A stretch of 64,000 bases of DNA from Glycine soja (Eukaryota; Streptophyta; Magnoliopsida; Fabales; Fabaceae): the NCBI RefSeq assembly GCF_004193775.1, contig NC_041008.1, forward strand, positions 15,643,731 through 15,707,730, given 5' to 3'. Positions 25,671-38,702 of this stretch are shown here, in pieces. A program made the position numbers and the translations under genes. The notes beneath the pieces are model-generated. The model made no database searches. It saw only the letters and a list, made by a program, of their open reading frames with translations, and was not told the DNA's origin. Numbering within the stretch: the stretch's first letter is position 1; the number at the start of each line of letters is the position of its first letter.

Positions 25671-27021
25671 TGTTAATTCGTTTGGCAAGTGTACCAAATG
25701 TCCAAGTAATTACGTCTCGAAAGTTCGAGTGTCGAATTCCACAGGGATTTTGTGTTGTACTTATCTTGAATACTTTTCAATTTATAAGAGGAAGAAATAA
25801 TAAAAGAAAGGGATAGAAGAACGAATAGAAAACAACAATAGTGAAAGCAAAAGAATTAAAGGCAAAATAATTAAAGATGAAATTCAATAGAATGCAAGTG
25901 TTAGGACCTAGTATGCCCTATTTGTCTAGGATGTATGATTTTATGATTTTTCTTTACCAATTCAGGTGATTCTATCATGCCCAGATCTATTCATTTACTT
26001 GCCCCTAATGCTTCACGATGACAAGCTTTTTTTATTTATATATCTCCCAAATGCCTTTGAAAAGATTCAACAAATAAAATGCATGAAGTATGATTTTTAG
26101 ATGTTTGCAAAAATGCATGGGCATAAAATTATCATTCTATGTCTAGCAATGACTTTCTTATGAAATCTTCTCTTTTTGTTCTATTAGAAGTTACCATTTT
26201 CCGAGCACCTAACCCTTAAAACTAATGCATGCATATTTTCTTTAAATCATATTTAGAAGCTATCCTCTTCCGAGCACCTAACCAATAAAAGAATGAAAAG
26301 ATGAATAATGCATGAAAAGATAAACAGAAAAGATAATAGAATAAGAAAAACCTAGTATTGCATTGATAAATAGTGAGTACATCATACATCGCTTAGCTTT
26401 TAGGTCTGTCAGGCCCTAACTAGGGATTTAGCCACTCATGGCCATGAAGGCTTTACAATGAGAGGGGTCAAAGAAAGAAAGGGAAAAATGATGAAAGAGA
26501 GAAGAGAGAATTCCCTAAGGAAGAGTTCTCAAGCTCCAGGTAATAGTGAGATTGTTCTAAGACTCAGTGTTGTTTCCCCTTGGCTTGGCTCTCTATTTAT
26601 AGCTGGTGAAGTGGGCTTTGGGCCTTCGTAAGCTTGCTTAGCGTGACCTCCCTCGCTCAGCGCGTGTAGATCGTGCGCTTAGCAGACACCTCTTGCTTAG
26701 CGAACTCTATTTTGTTTTGTTCTGAGCGCGAGTACCAACTCTCGTGCTTAATGCATCGCACAGCGCCTGTGTCTTCTGTCTCGTTTAGTGCAAGCTGCAC
26801 GCTAAGCGAGACGTTAGGCTAGGCCTTTTTTTATTTCTTCTTTTTTCTTTATTATTTCTCACTTTTTGCTTTTAGCACCTCCAATTTTTATATCTGCAGT
26901 CAAGACTTAACGAAACATCAATTCTTTAATTCTTAAGCACAAATAAATGTTAAATAATTATTTTTAAAGACAATTTTGCTTTATTTTCTATCATCAAAGT
27001 ACAATTATTTAGCAGTTATCA
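25671..27021 (-). mobile_element. Solo LTR inserted in the copia element
   Basis: Read on the minus strand, it starts TGATAACTGCTAAAT at 27021 and ends CGAATTAACA at 25671, a TG...CA unit of 1,351 bp. Flanking 5-mers are TACAT and TACAC, a target duplication with one change. It interrupts the copia polyprotein between the linker and the reverse transcriptase. It belongs to the same family as the copy at 45825-47103 and the fragment at 44503-45246: all three share the end block with GGTACACTTG and the motif CGAGTGTCGAATTCCACAGG (or its relatives). GCTTAGCG-type motifs occur inside. The parental family (perhaps Ty3/gypsy) is not determined. The pol reading resumes at about 27085. Confidence 0.82.
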
Positions 27022-27084
27022 TACACAAAACTATGTTTCCACTGATATATAATGCAATGTCTCTTCTATCCTAAATTCTGACCC

Positions 27085-28670
27085 TAGTGTGAGTCATTAC
27101 ACTCTTCCACCTCGTACTAATAGAGGACAACCCCCAATTGAGGATGAACTCATTCTTAATTGTAAGGTCAAATACCCCATAAACAACTACATGTCATCTA
27201 AAAATTTGTCCAAGACATATGTCAATTTTGTATCTCAATCATCTACTACATTTACTCCTAGTAATTTGCAGGAAGCTCTAGCAGATTCTAGGTGGATCCA
27301 GGCAATGAAAACAGAAATGGAAGCATTGGAGAAAAATGCTACTTGGGAACTTGTAACCTTACCAAATGGAAAGAGTAGATGGGTGTTTACTTTCAAACAT
27401 AAAGCTGATGGAAGTGTGGAGAAATATAAAGCAAGGCTAGTTACAAAGGGTTACACTCAATTCTTTGGGGGTTGATTACTAAGAAACCGTTACACTAGTT
27501 GCAAAGCTCAATACAGTGAGGGTGTTATTATCAATAGTAGCAAATCAAGATTGGTCACTTCTTCAATTCGATGCAAAAAATGTCTTTTTACATGGAGATT
27601 TAATGAAAGAAGTTTATATGGATCCTCCTCCCAGTATACCAAAGTACTCAAATATTCCTTTGGTGTGTAAGCTTAAAAAGACCCTATACGGATTGAAACA
27701 ATCACTTGGTTTGTAAGATTTACAAAGTCTATGAAGTTTTTCGATTACACACAAAGCAATTTTGATCACACCTTGTTTCTCAAGCATAATCAAGGTAAAA
27801 TCACTGCATTGATAATATATGTTGATGATATGATTGTGACCGAAAATGATCCTGATGAAATTTTAAGCTTACAGAGACATTTAGCTTCTGAATTTGACAT
27901 GAATCAGCCTGGCGATCTCAAATATTTTTTAGGAATCGAAATTGCAAGGTCTAAGCATGGCATCTTCCTTTCTCAAAGAAAGTATGTTTTAGACTTGTTC
28001 ACTGAAACATGAATGCTTGGGTGTAAACTAATTGATACTCCCATAGAACAAAAGCACAAAAATTTTCATTGTGTTGATGCAACCAGTGCAGATAAAGGAA
28101 GATATCAAAGACTAGTGAGAAAGTTAGTTTACTTGTCTCATACTAGACCAGACATAGCATGTGCAGTCAATGTCGTGAGCCAATTTATGCATGACACAAA
28201 AAAACCGCATATGAATGTTGTTGAACGGATATTAAGGTACTTAAAATCTGCATCAGGAAAAGGTTTGTTATTCTCAAATCATGGTCACCTCAAAGTTGAG
28301 GGTTGTACTAATGCTGATTGGGATTGATCAGTAGATGACAGAAGGTCTACCGTTGGCTACTTCACTTTTGTGGGAGGAAATCTAGTAACCTGGAGAAGTA
28401 AAAAGCAACAAGTAGTTGCTAGATCAAGTGCTGAAGTAGAGTTTAGAGGGATGACAGTTGGGATATGTGAACTGTTATGGATTAGAAGTCTTTTAAAGGA
28501 TATTGGATATGAACAAAAGGATGCAATGAAACTTTGTTGTGACAATAAATCAGCCATAAAGATTGCTAACAATCCCGTCTAACATGATCGTGCAAAACAT
28601 GTGGAAATTGACAGACATTTCATCAAAGAAAAGATTAAAGATGATATTATTGCCTTTCCTTTTGTAAAAT
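27085..28670 (+). pseudogene. Copia reverse transcriptase and RNase H remnant
   Basis: Three frames together give the reverse transcriptase: ALADSRWIQAMKTEMEALEK at about 27270, FDAKNVFLHGDL at about 27560, and the catalytic YVDDM at about 27820, all recognisable. RNase H follows at 28370-28580 with ARSSAEVEFR and CDNKSAIKIANNPV. Stops or frameshifts occur near 27475, 27716, 28012, 28327 and 28582, so no complete polyprotein can be made. Confidence 0.9.
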
Positions 28671-28781
28671 CATAACAACAACTTGCTGATATGCTGACCA
28701 AGACAGTAGCATCCAAGGCCCTTAGTAGTTCTCTTGACAAGTTGAGAATGTGTGGCATTCATGTACCAACTTGAGAAGGGG

Positions 28782-28980
28782 TGTTAGAATCCATTAATTG
28801 TAGGGATTAGTTATGATTTGAATTATAATTAATCCAAATCCTGGTATATTTTCTCCTTTTTTAATTGTGATTCTATTTTGATATTTTATCCTCAATAATC
28901 ATGAAGAGATGATAAAAAAGATCATGTATTTATTCAGTGTCTCATATCAATGAAAATGACTAGATACCATTTTCTTAACA
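28782..28980 (+). repeat. 3' LTR of the copia element
   Basis: 199 bp, same ends as the 5' LTR, preceded by a purine-rich tract ending GGGG. Confidence 0.92.
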
Positions 28981-31634
28981 CTTCCTTTCCACAACTTAAA
29001 CTAACAACCTCTATCTCATATAGTTAAATCACACTACATCTTTTATAATGAGATGTGTAAGATAAAACAAAAAGTCTACTATAATTAATTTTAAAAAAAT
29101 CAACATGCATTGCATAACATCCTAATAAAACACCTGTTATAATTTTTTTTTTCAAATCTCCTATCAATTTGCTTTCTTCACCTAAACTTGGGGAATTAAT
29201 GAATACTTGACATATTTTTTTTATGTTTATCATACTCTCAAAGACACAAACACAAAAATGGATTTTTAAATTTTTATATATTTATTATGTACAAAATGGA
29301 TTTTTCCTTAAAAAAATAATCAAGAAAAAGAAAATGTTGGAAATGATTTTGAGATTCTTTCCATATTGAAGTATGAAACTACCATTTCTATTATTGCATG
29401 CTCATAAAAGAAATTTCTTTTTTTTTCTTCCTATTTTTAACTATGATCATCAATAAACCTTGAATTTGTATTAATATCTGCTGTTGTAATTAATGAAAAA
29501 GAAATCAAGTAATAGACATAGAAATCTAAAATAAAGGCAGTTGCAGCCACAAAATGTTTTGCCCACTCGCGTAAGATGTGCAAGCAGAAAGAAACTCATA
29601 AAACAGCTATTAAGTTTAAGTGCATGTGCTGATCTCAAGCAGACAAGAATCTTAATTCCCACCCACAATACCGTTCTCAAAAACACTTTTGATTAAACAA
29701 AATTCAAAAGATCCTGTAAATAGTTTCTTATTAGCCCCCTGCAAAATACAGTAACAGGAAATGCAATGCCAGAAGAAATTAAAATAGAGAATACAAACCC
29801 ACCCAACATAGTTGCTCCTATATTAATCAAAACTACCATACAAACAATAAATGTTTGACACAAATTACCCCAAACCTAGTCTGCACACGGACATTAAAAT
29901 AAAATAAAATAAAAATAAAGTAGTGAAGATTTGTTTACACGTTATTAAAATCCAAGATGTATACTGCACAAAATTAAAATAAATAAAATATTATAAAAAA
30001 TAAACATAACTAAACATTAACAAAAAAAATACTTGACTATCAAAAGCAAAAGCAAAAGGTGGATAAAAAAATAGTTAGAACCATGTACTCTTATATACAG
30101 ATATATATAGGCATAAAGAAGGAGAAAGAGAATGAAGAAGTTAGGAATTATTAATAGTAACTTATGGCTAAGCACTGGGTGAGAAAGAAACAGTTAGGAA
30201 TTAGTATTAGTAACTTACATCTAATATGGTAGGCTATGTTTAAGCAATGGTAGGCTGACAAATGAAGAGGTTAAGAATTGCAAAATTTAATATGGTAGGT
30301 TATAACTAATATGGAGGTTTAGGAAGGAAAAAATGTTGGAGACGTGAGTGAATTTATATATATTAAGATAAGATAATAAAGATAAAAATATCTCAAATAT
30401 TTTAAACTATTTTATTAGTAATTAAATAGTGCATGAAATATAATTAATTTTAATTGTATCTTTTATTATTGAACATTATTGTTTTAATACATTTAAAATT
30501 ATTAAAATAATCTCAAACTTTTGAGAGGGAATTCTGAGATTGTGTATATATTATTTTATATAACAAAGATGTCACAATATATTTTAAATTATTTTATTTG
30601 TAACTAAATAATGCATGGAATATAATTAAAGATATTTTAATTACATCTATTATTATTAAATATTATTGTTTTAATGCGTTTAAAATTAATAAGATAACTT
30701 CAAATTATATTATTTTATATAATAAATATTCGTTAAACATTTAAGAATAGTCATGATAGAATAATTGATAATTAATGTTATTCTCCTGCAATTTCTTTTC
30801 TTTTTAAATAAACCAAAAAATGAATGTTTTTACTTTCTACTTTATTATCATTTTTTAATTTATAAAGCAAATTGTATAAAAAAAATTATTTTCTTTTCTA
30901 CATTTTTTACTATAATATTCGGTGGATTAGTAAATTACTAGTAAGAAAATATTGTAAAAACAGAATTTAATTTATATGCACTATTAGTGTAAAATATATA
31001 ATTTGTCACGAATATCTACTCAACTACCATATGCTATTTTAACGAAGAAGATGATGTAGTTCTAGGCTTAACTCTTTTTAGAGAAAATATTAGTAACAAA
31101 TTGTTTATTGGTTTATAACTCTCACGTCTATTATTAGAGTAGCCCAATTTACTACCTTTTGTACCGCAAACTTAATGACATTCTTAATTGAAGTAGCTTT
31201 TTGTGTCAATTGAGACCAAGTTTCTTGACGAACTACTTATTGACCAAGTTTATTGAGACAAAGTAGCTTTATGTGCATTCAGGGGAAATAATTCCCGTAA
31301 GTGTTGGGCTGAACTTGAATGTCACGCTACTTTATGGACAGCTTTAGGAAGTAACTAGGTGAAAAGTGTGTGTGTATTAAGGCAAATTTGAATAACAACA
31401 AAGTTCATATTCATAAAGGATGTTATATTTAAACATAACTCAACCGCTAATGCAAGTCCTCAAGTTGTATGAAAAGATAGGGATGATATCAATAACCATA
31501 TGTAACAACATATTTTAGAAAAATGACAGGAACAAAACTACTATGACTATAAAGTTCATATCATATAAATTCAAGACATAATAATAAGTAAAAGCAAACT
31601 AGATTTTCCCAATTTGTGAATGATTGATGTCACT
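28981..31634. other. Intergenic region between the copia element and AS1
   Basis: AT-rich, no gene seen. It contains the 170-bp repeat pair at 30394-30725 and presumably the 3' UTR of AS1 at its right end (minus strand). Confidence 0.6.
30394..30725 (+). repeat. Two tandem copies of a roughly 165-bp repeat
   Basis: Copy one (about 30394-30563) and copy two (about 30573-30725) both run from an ATATTTTAAA(C/T)TATTTTATT block through GTGCATG/ATGCATGG and TATTGTTTTAATNC to TATTTTATATAA. They differ by many substitutions and small indels. A third partial copy lies at 22741-22830, on the other side of the copia element. Confidence 0.6.
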
Positions 31635-32720
31635 CTATCTTCCATTTGGTTCAGTGAGCCTTGATCTGCACCCTACCTGTTCTAGAAACTTAGTAAGTCG
31701 CAAGTGTTTTGCAGCCCATTGTTCAGCCAACTTTTGCTCCTTGCTTTCAGCATCTCTTCTCAGCCCTGCCAACTGCTCCCTATATTCTGCTTCAATTCTA
31801 TCCAATGCAGCCGTTTGCTCCTCCCTCAGAGCTTTGATTTTCGCTTCGATTTCCTCCATCTTCTCCCTCCTTCGCCCAGCCTTCTCAGACTCCAACTGCA
31901 GCTCCACCCTGCTTAACCGCCATGCTGCCTCCTTCTTATGCCCGGCCAAAGCATGATGCACTTCATCCAACTCCTTGCAGCACTCCACTAGCTCAGACAT
32001 CACCATGTTCTCACCAAATGCTAGAACGGCCCCGTGAGGCGCCACATTCCCCAAAACAAGAGGACTAGCATTGTCCTGTCCTCTGACGGGGGGCTGCATC
32101 CATGGAGGAGGCGCTGCCACCGTCGAGGGAGAAAGACTAAGAGTCACAGAAGGGGAGGGTGGCCTCACAGGTGCAGTGCCATTGGAATTGGAAAGCCAAG
32201 ACGGAAGCAAGGCTGGTGCAGGAGCCGGTGCATCAGCATGCAGAAAAGAACTGTTGGAAGTAGCCATAACAAATGATGTTGATGTTGATGTTGAAGGCCT
32301 TTCTTTCACTAGCTTCTCTGCAAAACTCTCAAGGATATGCTCGTACTTGCTATCGTTAATTGGGTCAATGGTGCAGTTATTCCCCTTTGTTTCCCTTTGC
32401 TGCTTCTCTTTGAACACTTCCCACCACTTCCCTAACCTCTTTGCTGTGCGACCAGGGACTTGTGCTGCAATTTTCTTCCACTTGTTGCCGTGTGTTGCTT
32501 GAAGGTTGATGACTAGACGCTGCTCTTCCTCTGTAAGAGATCCTTTCTTAATGCCGGGCTTGAGGTAGTTCTTCCACCTTTCTAAGCATGACTTGGCATC
32601 CCTGTTAAGAGGTGTGTTCATGCGCTGAGACACCAGATTCCATTCCCTAGGACCATACTGTTTGACATATGCGCGTAGTAAAGCATCCTCTTCAGCTCTC
32701 CAACGTTGCCTATCCTTCAT
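31635..32720 (-). CDS. AS1: MYB transcription factor AS1/PHANTASTICA/ROUGH SHEATH2 orthologue
   Basis: A single-exon coding region of 361 codons, close to the 367 of Arabidopsis AS1. The protein works with AS2 in the nucleus to silence class I KNOX genes in leaf primordia and to set leaf adaxial identity. The start [19 protein letters not shown] matches the family start MKERQRW; an in-frame ATG seven codons upstream (32741) is less likely because it adds sequence not found in the family. Two MYB repeats fill residues about 2-105, including [20 protein letters not shown] and [20 protein letters not shown]. The middle is rich in Ser, Pro and Ala (residues about 140-230). The C-terminal part (about 236-345) is a charged, Glu/Arg-rich coiled coil starting near [19 protein letters not shown], the region used for partner binding and dimerisation. 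No lesion is visible. Confidence 0.95.
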   Translation of the reverse strand: MKDRQRWRAEEDALLRAYVKQYGPREWNLVSQRMNTPLNRDAKSCLERWKNYLKPGIKKGSLTEEEQRLVINLQATHGNKWKKIAAQVPGRTAKRLGKWWEVFKEKQQRETKGNNCTIDPINDSKYEHILESFAEKLVKERPSTSTSTSFVMATSNSSFLHADAPAPAPALLPSWLSNSNGTAPVRPPSPSVTLSLSPSTVAAPPPWMQPPVRGQDNASPLVLGNVAPHGAVLAFGENMVMSELVECCKELDEVHHALAGHKKEAAWRLSRVELQLESEKAGRRREKMEEIEAKIKALREEQTAALDRIEAEYREQLAGLRRDAESKEQKLAEQWAAKHLRLTKFLEQVGCRSRLTEPNGR

Positions 32721-32776
32721 TTCCAAGTGCAAATCCCACAACCAGTTGCTTGGAACTTGGAATCTTCATGATGTCT

Positions 32777-34230
32777 CTACAAAATTCGTGACAATTTATT
32801 GCATCAATTCACCAGAGTTCCAGAGAGAAACAAACTAGTATGGGGAGGGGGAGTGTTTGATTTTCAACAATTTCCAATCATATGTGCACAAATGACCAAT
32901 TCCTGAATTCTTATTACCAATGCCTTCATACCATGTTCAAAACAAGCATATAACTCAGGTAAATGAAGAAAAGACAAGATCATCCTCCATGAATATATAG
33001 TTAAACACAATACAAAACTATCTGTAACAAGAATTGACCTTATATTCAATTGGGATCAGACAGAGATCAAAATGATTAAGCCATTAATAAAAACTTAACA
33101 TGTTGTATTTATTTTAAAATACAATCTACCAAAAGAAACAGACACAAAGATTCTGCATCATTTTCTCTCTCGCTTCACTTGTTCTTGTATTGCAGTAACA
33201 GACATGTTAAAAAATAGAGTTCATGCGACAATGCCAAATACATGTCAGATATCAGGAATGAAAACTAATATGCAATGAAGCATCTAACAGAAACAACAAT
33301 GCACGCAACATACATTTTGTAAGAGATCGCGTGATAAGAACAGAAATGCTCAAGGATCAATACCTTCAACTTCAAAGCAACAATTGTTTTTTTCTCAGCC
33401 TAAGTGCCTACAACAATACCATTCTTTCATAATTTCAGTCAGTGAATCTATATAAAGTCTTTTTTTCATGAATTAGTTTCATGTGCTCTTCTAACATTAC
33501 AATCAAGAACCATGAATGAGAAAAAACTGCACTAGTGTCTGCACACCCCTCCCCCTCACACGAAACAGTTCTTGACTAATTTTTCAATCACTGGTTTAGA
33601 TTATTATCCACACACACAAGCAACAGTTATGCACTCATCAATTCATGAACAGACCAAAAGGGTGACTCAAACAGTGTTCAGAGCATCTATTGCAGGCAGA
33701 CACGAAGACATAATGATTAACCTTAAACACTCGAGGCGATGGTAATTAAAACAGAGAGCAACAGAAAAAAAAAAATCAACGAGCAGCTACAAATTCAGGA
33801 ACTTTATGAAATAATCTGAAGCAACACCAAAGTAAGGGCACATAAACCGAAACATGTAGCACGATATTGACATAACATCAAAGCACATCAAGACACTAAG
33901 ACAAAAACTGAAAAGAGCTTCACTGCACTTTCTCACTAGTAACAAATTCACATGAACCAAATCCTCAAACATGCACACAAAATGCAAATATCATAGCAAA
34001 ACCATAACAAACATCACCAACAAATTTACAAAGCAACCCGTTTGATTTTTAAAAGAAAAACTCAAGAATCCACTTAGCCACAACCTACAAAAAAAAAATT
34101 TTGAAAAAAAAGAACTTTTTTTCGTACTAGGTAGCATAGCACAGTACCCCAAATGGTTCATACACGCCACGTAAAAAATGGAGGCACCACAGATGGTTAA
34201 AAACGAAAAAGATGAAGAAGAAATGCTCAC
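32777..34230 (-). other. Probable intron in the AS1 5' leader
   Basis: On the minus strand a donor CCTTG|GTGAGC ends at 34231 and an acceptor TTTTGTAG precedes 32776, about 55 bases upstream of the AS1 ATG. Upstream of the donor, at about 34250-34450, is a CT-rich stretch like a plant 5' UTR. Leader introns are known in AS1 genes. The two sites are my choice from sequence alone. Confidence 0.55.
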
Positions 34231-37200
34231 CAAGGTTCTTTGTGTGTGTGAAATGAGAAAGGAGCTATGAGGCGTTGTTCTGGTCCATGAAACAACGGCA
34301 CCAAGTTGAAGAAGTGGTGAGTTCTTAAACAGAGAGAAAGTGGAAACCGAGGTTGGAGAGAGTGTTGGAGTAAAGACAGAGAAGTGAAGTAAAAATGGAC
34401 CAGAGAGAGAGGAAAGCGTGATAAGACAAGACATGGAGAGAGACCCCACAGTATGACAGAGAGAAAGAGAGGGTACGTCAGTTTCAGCGCTTAATATGCG
34501 AGAAAGAAACCCAAGGGCACGCGAATGATAAGGGACACACATCATATGATAACTTTCCTCATGCGCCCTTAACGACTTCACTCTAATTGCTAATTACAAG
34601 GATAACGATGTTTTTTAGCAACTTACAAGGATCAATTACAGTTACACTTAAAATGTTGCTTAGTTAGTTGGGTCTTTGAAACTCATTAGAATATCTGCGC
34701 ATGATTTCAGGAGTTATTAGTAAGATTCTTACATCCGTGATCATTTTAAACCCACACGTAGCACATCCTTGTGTGAATTTCAATTTTTATTTTTATAGTA
34801 TTTTTTCTTATAAATATAAAGTATATCTTATTTAATTTAAGTTACTAACTTTATTAATATAATATTGACGTAACAAATTAAGTAAAACTTTGGATTAACA
34901 TAGGTGATCTATATTTAATCAAAATTTCACCCTAAGATGCACCAAAAACAACCAAGTATGTGTTTGGTTTAACTTTAGTTACACACAAGGTAAATATTGC
35001 TTATCATATTTGAGTTCTGTGAATGAGAATTCAAACACTTTCAAAACTTACTTTCTAAACCGGTAGAAAATGTGATTATATTCGATAAAATTAGTTGAAA
35101 AGTTAATAATTAAAAATTGAATAATTATATTATTAAATTATAAATATTTGATAAAATTAATTATTGAAATAATTGAAAAGTGTAAAATATCTAAAAATTA
35201 ATAAACTCCTGATTTATTTAAAAAAGTTAAGTAGAAAATTTAATAAATATATTAGGAATAAAAAGGGGAAAAATATAAAAAAGTTAGAAGCTAACATTTA
35301 AAATAAAAATTAAAAGTTATTAAAAGAAGCTTATTTATCGAACAATCAAATGAGATTTTCAGCTAGTAATTTTTTATTATGAATTAGCTTAAATGTCTTG
35401 TTGAACACAACCTGTAATTAATGTGTGATAAATGAACTATGTATCATTTTAAGATGACTTTTTTTACTAATAGTATTAGTACGAAATCATTTCCATCGAA
35501 AGCAATAACAAATATTCATCGGAACCTTGAATACACACAAGGTGTATATTTTCTTACCCGCACTATTTATTTCATATTCATATATCAAACAAGATTCAAA
35601 TCACTTGATTAAGAGGATAAAAGTTACTACCACTTATATCAACCATTATTGATATTTTGAGATGATATCGTGTTATGTTAAAAAAAAAACTAGTATGTCA
35701 TGTTATTAGGGGTATGAAAGTGCAAGTGTATGAAGAAGAAATTGAAGATTTCCAAAATGACATTAATAGGGAAAAATTTAAGAAAAATAAATAATATTAA
35801 ATTTTATAATAAATAGAATCAAAATTTAAATTTTATGAGAACTAAAATTAAACTTGTGTCGTATCAAACAAAATGCCCACATATACCATGTAGAATGTTG
35901 ATGTGTAACATTGTCAATAACATTTGTACTCATTAATAAAGTTAAACTTAACTAAGGACTAAGTTGGGATATTACATAATTGGGGAATTCAAACTTAACA
36001 TTTATAATTTGAGAGATTAAAAGCAAATTTTATTATATTTATAGGGATAAAAAATGTTTAACCTAATTAAAATCATAAAACTAAATTAAAACTTTTAATT
36101 TAATAAAAAAAAGATGAAAAGTTAATGTATCGTAATCTTAATCTTAATTATAAACATGCAAAGGAAATTATCCATTTTTTAAATGAAAAAACATTTTATG
36201 AAGAATATAATGTTTATGTATTGATGGTGTAAAATAATTTTATATCATCATTTAATCATAAATCACCATTTAAATTACTTTAAAATAATTATTTTAAAAA
36301 TAGTGAATTATAATTGAATAATTACATAAAACTTTTTATACACTTAATACATTTTTTTCTCTTTTATAAATCATAAAATAAAAAATAAAATTTTAATGTA
36401 ATTTGCTAAATTACACATATTCTCACGATTTTAACTTTTAAAAATTTTAATTAATAAATTTATAGTACTTCAAAGTTATTAATCTCTTTAAATTTTAAAA
36501 TGTTGATTTACCTGTCCACGGTTTTTTTTTTTCTTATAAGATAAGAGTTGCTTAATACATCTCTCTCAAAGAAAAGAGTTGCTTAATACAGACTCTACAG
36601 ATGCATGTATTTGAATTTTGAACTATGATTATGATTCAATATCAATACCTTAGAAGAATTAAACCTTTCTGGTAGACCCCATTTATCTGTGCACAATGTC
36701 CCTGCACATCCATAAATAAAGATGACAGGAAAAGAGGCCGCACACAGTAGTATTTGTTATAACCAAAAATAAAAATAAAATAAAATTTATGTGCTTACGT
36801 CTTGCAGGGAATTTGCTAGCGTAATCGTTACTGTGCTTTTCAAATAACGGCTATTCAATAATCTTTTACCTTTTTCATCTATAATATTTTGCCCATCTCA
36901 TCTTTATTTTTTGAAAATTCATTAATTAAATTCTGAATTTTTTAATTAACTTTTCAGATCTTATAGTTACACAAATTCTACTTTTTAGTTCACATATTTA
37001 AAAAAACTATTTTAATTTTTACACATATTTTTGTCTCTAAACATAATTTTTTTAAAATTATTTATTATTGTCTAAACACATACAGATTAAAAGGAATTAA
37101 AAAATAACATGTATAATGACTAAAATGAATGTTTTTTACGTATATAAACTAAAAGTAATTGCATAATATTTATACTGTGTAATGATTCACTAATATATAT

Positions 37201-38536
37201 TTTTGCCAAGATTATTATAGCAAAATGATTGTATAAAATTCAATGAATGGTTGTATAAAATTCACTGTCATATTGCAACTACATAGTCAAAGATAGAGTA
37301 TTTTTAATTGCTATATTTGTTTCAATATCAAATTATTAGATCATGTGAATTTTAGAAAGACATGTTATTTGGTCTTATTATTTTGTTAACCAAGCACTAT
37401 CATCAATATCATCCTGATGTGCAAAAACATTGTATGATTATTCTTGAGTTGCGGTTATAGAATGACATCAACGTAGGTGAGGACTGAGGATTAGTTATAT
37501 CTCATTTCGATGACATAGCAAAAAGCATACTATTGACCGCAACATTGGAATGTGAGCACAAAGGTATACTCAGATTATAGGATGGATCACTTTAGGTATC
37601 GTTAGAGCCAAAAAAAAAAAAAAAAGAATGTAAAAATGAGAACTTATATAAAAAATTTTAAATTTTCTATCATTTCTTCCTCTCTCTTTTTTGACACAAA
37701 GGAATGCACCCTTAGTAACCCACCATACCAGGTTTTTCTAGAGACTGAAGCAGAAAATTCACGTTCAAAAGAGTGGTACCTAATTGACTAATTCTAATAT
37801 TGTAATAGTAGTATATTTGATAGCATGAAAGGGAGAAGTACAAATGATCCGCACAATTAAACTAACTTTGAGAGTCCTTGAAAATGATGATAGATACTAT
37901 ATATATATAGTACTAAATGAGTTTGGAAAATAGGAAATGGTAATGTTAAATGCATATTTTGATTAAAGTTGGGAGAATTTAATTTATTTTAGGAATAACA
38001 ATATTTCCTTCTTTCATTTGGTATATTAGAATTTGTTATTGAGAAGTTAAAATTTATAAAAATACTTTCCAAATGTTAATCCAAATATAGCCTTTTTTAA
38101 GGAACACAATCGATATATAGCCTAAGCCTATGTTTTGTTTGAAGTTATAAAAGTACTTTTGCAAATTTCAACATAAAATTATGTTTCCAATGTGTGAATT
38201 GAGAAGGAAAGATTTGTTGTTTATGTAACAGAAGTATTTTTGAACTCTCGGAACTAAATCAAAATATGCACCGATATGATGCTTATGAGAACGAAGGGGC
38301 AATTTTACAACACAAATTGCTCTACATAATGTTTTGGCATCCATGTCTTCATGTGGTATCTGTATGAATCTATGAAACCCTTTCACTATTTTCATCTTCC
38401 ATACCATGCTTAAGGACAATGGCCTTTTTTGTTTTGGTATACTTATTTATCCTTATAAGCTGGGTATGAGGGGGAAAGTTATTATGTTGGAGTTGGAGCT
38501 AAAAGTAATCCTTTGTATCTTAGAGGTTGTTCTGAA

Positions 38537-38702
38537 GTTGAAGGAAGAGTTTGTCCAGCATTGGAGGTCAATATCCAAAACAAAGACAAGTAAAATAGTA
38601 AATACTTTTGCATTAAATAACAATATGACGAGAAAATTGTTTTCTACCAATACTGTTTTCTCATCATTTACAATAAAATGCTGAACAAACTCTTCCTTCA
38701 AC
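38537..38702. repeat. Short inverted repeat (26-nt arms, 114-nt loop)
   Basis: The arm at 38537-38562 (GTTGAAGGAAGAGTTTGT followed by CCAGCATT) is repeated on the complement at 38677-38702 with one mismatch. The surrounding sequence is not otherwise palindromic, and no transposon ends were seen. Confidence 0.8.

Larger units (their letters stand above)
23591..28980 (+). mobile_element. Decayed Ty1/copia LTR retrotransposon
   Basis: Two direct LTRs (23591-23788 and 28782-28980) start TGTTAGAATCC and end TTCTTAACA, and flank an internal region in copia order: gag start, protease, integrase, reverse transcriptase, RNase H. A primer-binding site matching initiator Met-tRNA (TGGTATCAGAG) begins at 23789, and a purine-rich tract (TTGAGAAGGGG) precedes the 3' LTR. 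Flanking 5-mers CTTCT and CTTCC differ at one base, fitting an old target duplication. The LTRs differ at roughly one base in eight, so the insertion is old. Gag is largely deleted, several frames are broken, and a 1.35-kb solo LTR of another family is inserted in the middle. Confidence 0.95.

Noticed and set aside
33991..34581. 196-codon minus-strand ORF upstream of AS1
   Set aside because: Ser/Leu/Phe-rich product of a CT-rich leader region; it spans the predicted leader splice donor and matches no family.
38168..38419. 83-codon minus-strand ORF
   Set aside because: No recognisable family and no extension into neighbouring exons; it could be a gene scrap, but I cannot support it.
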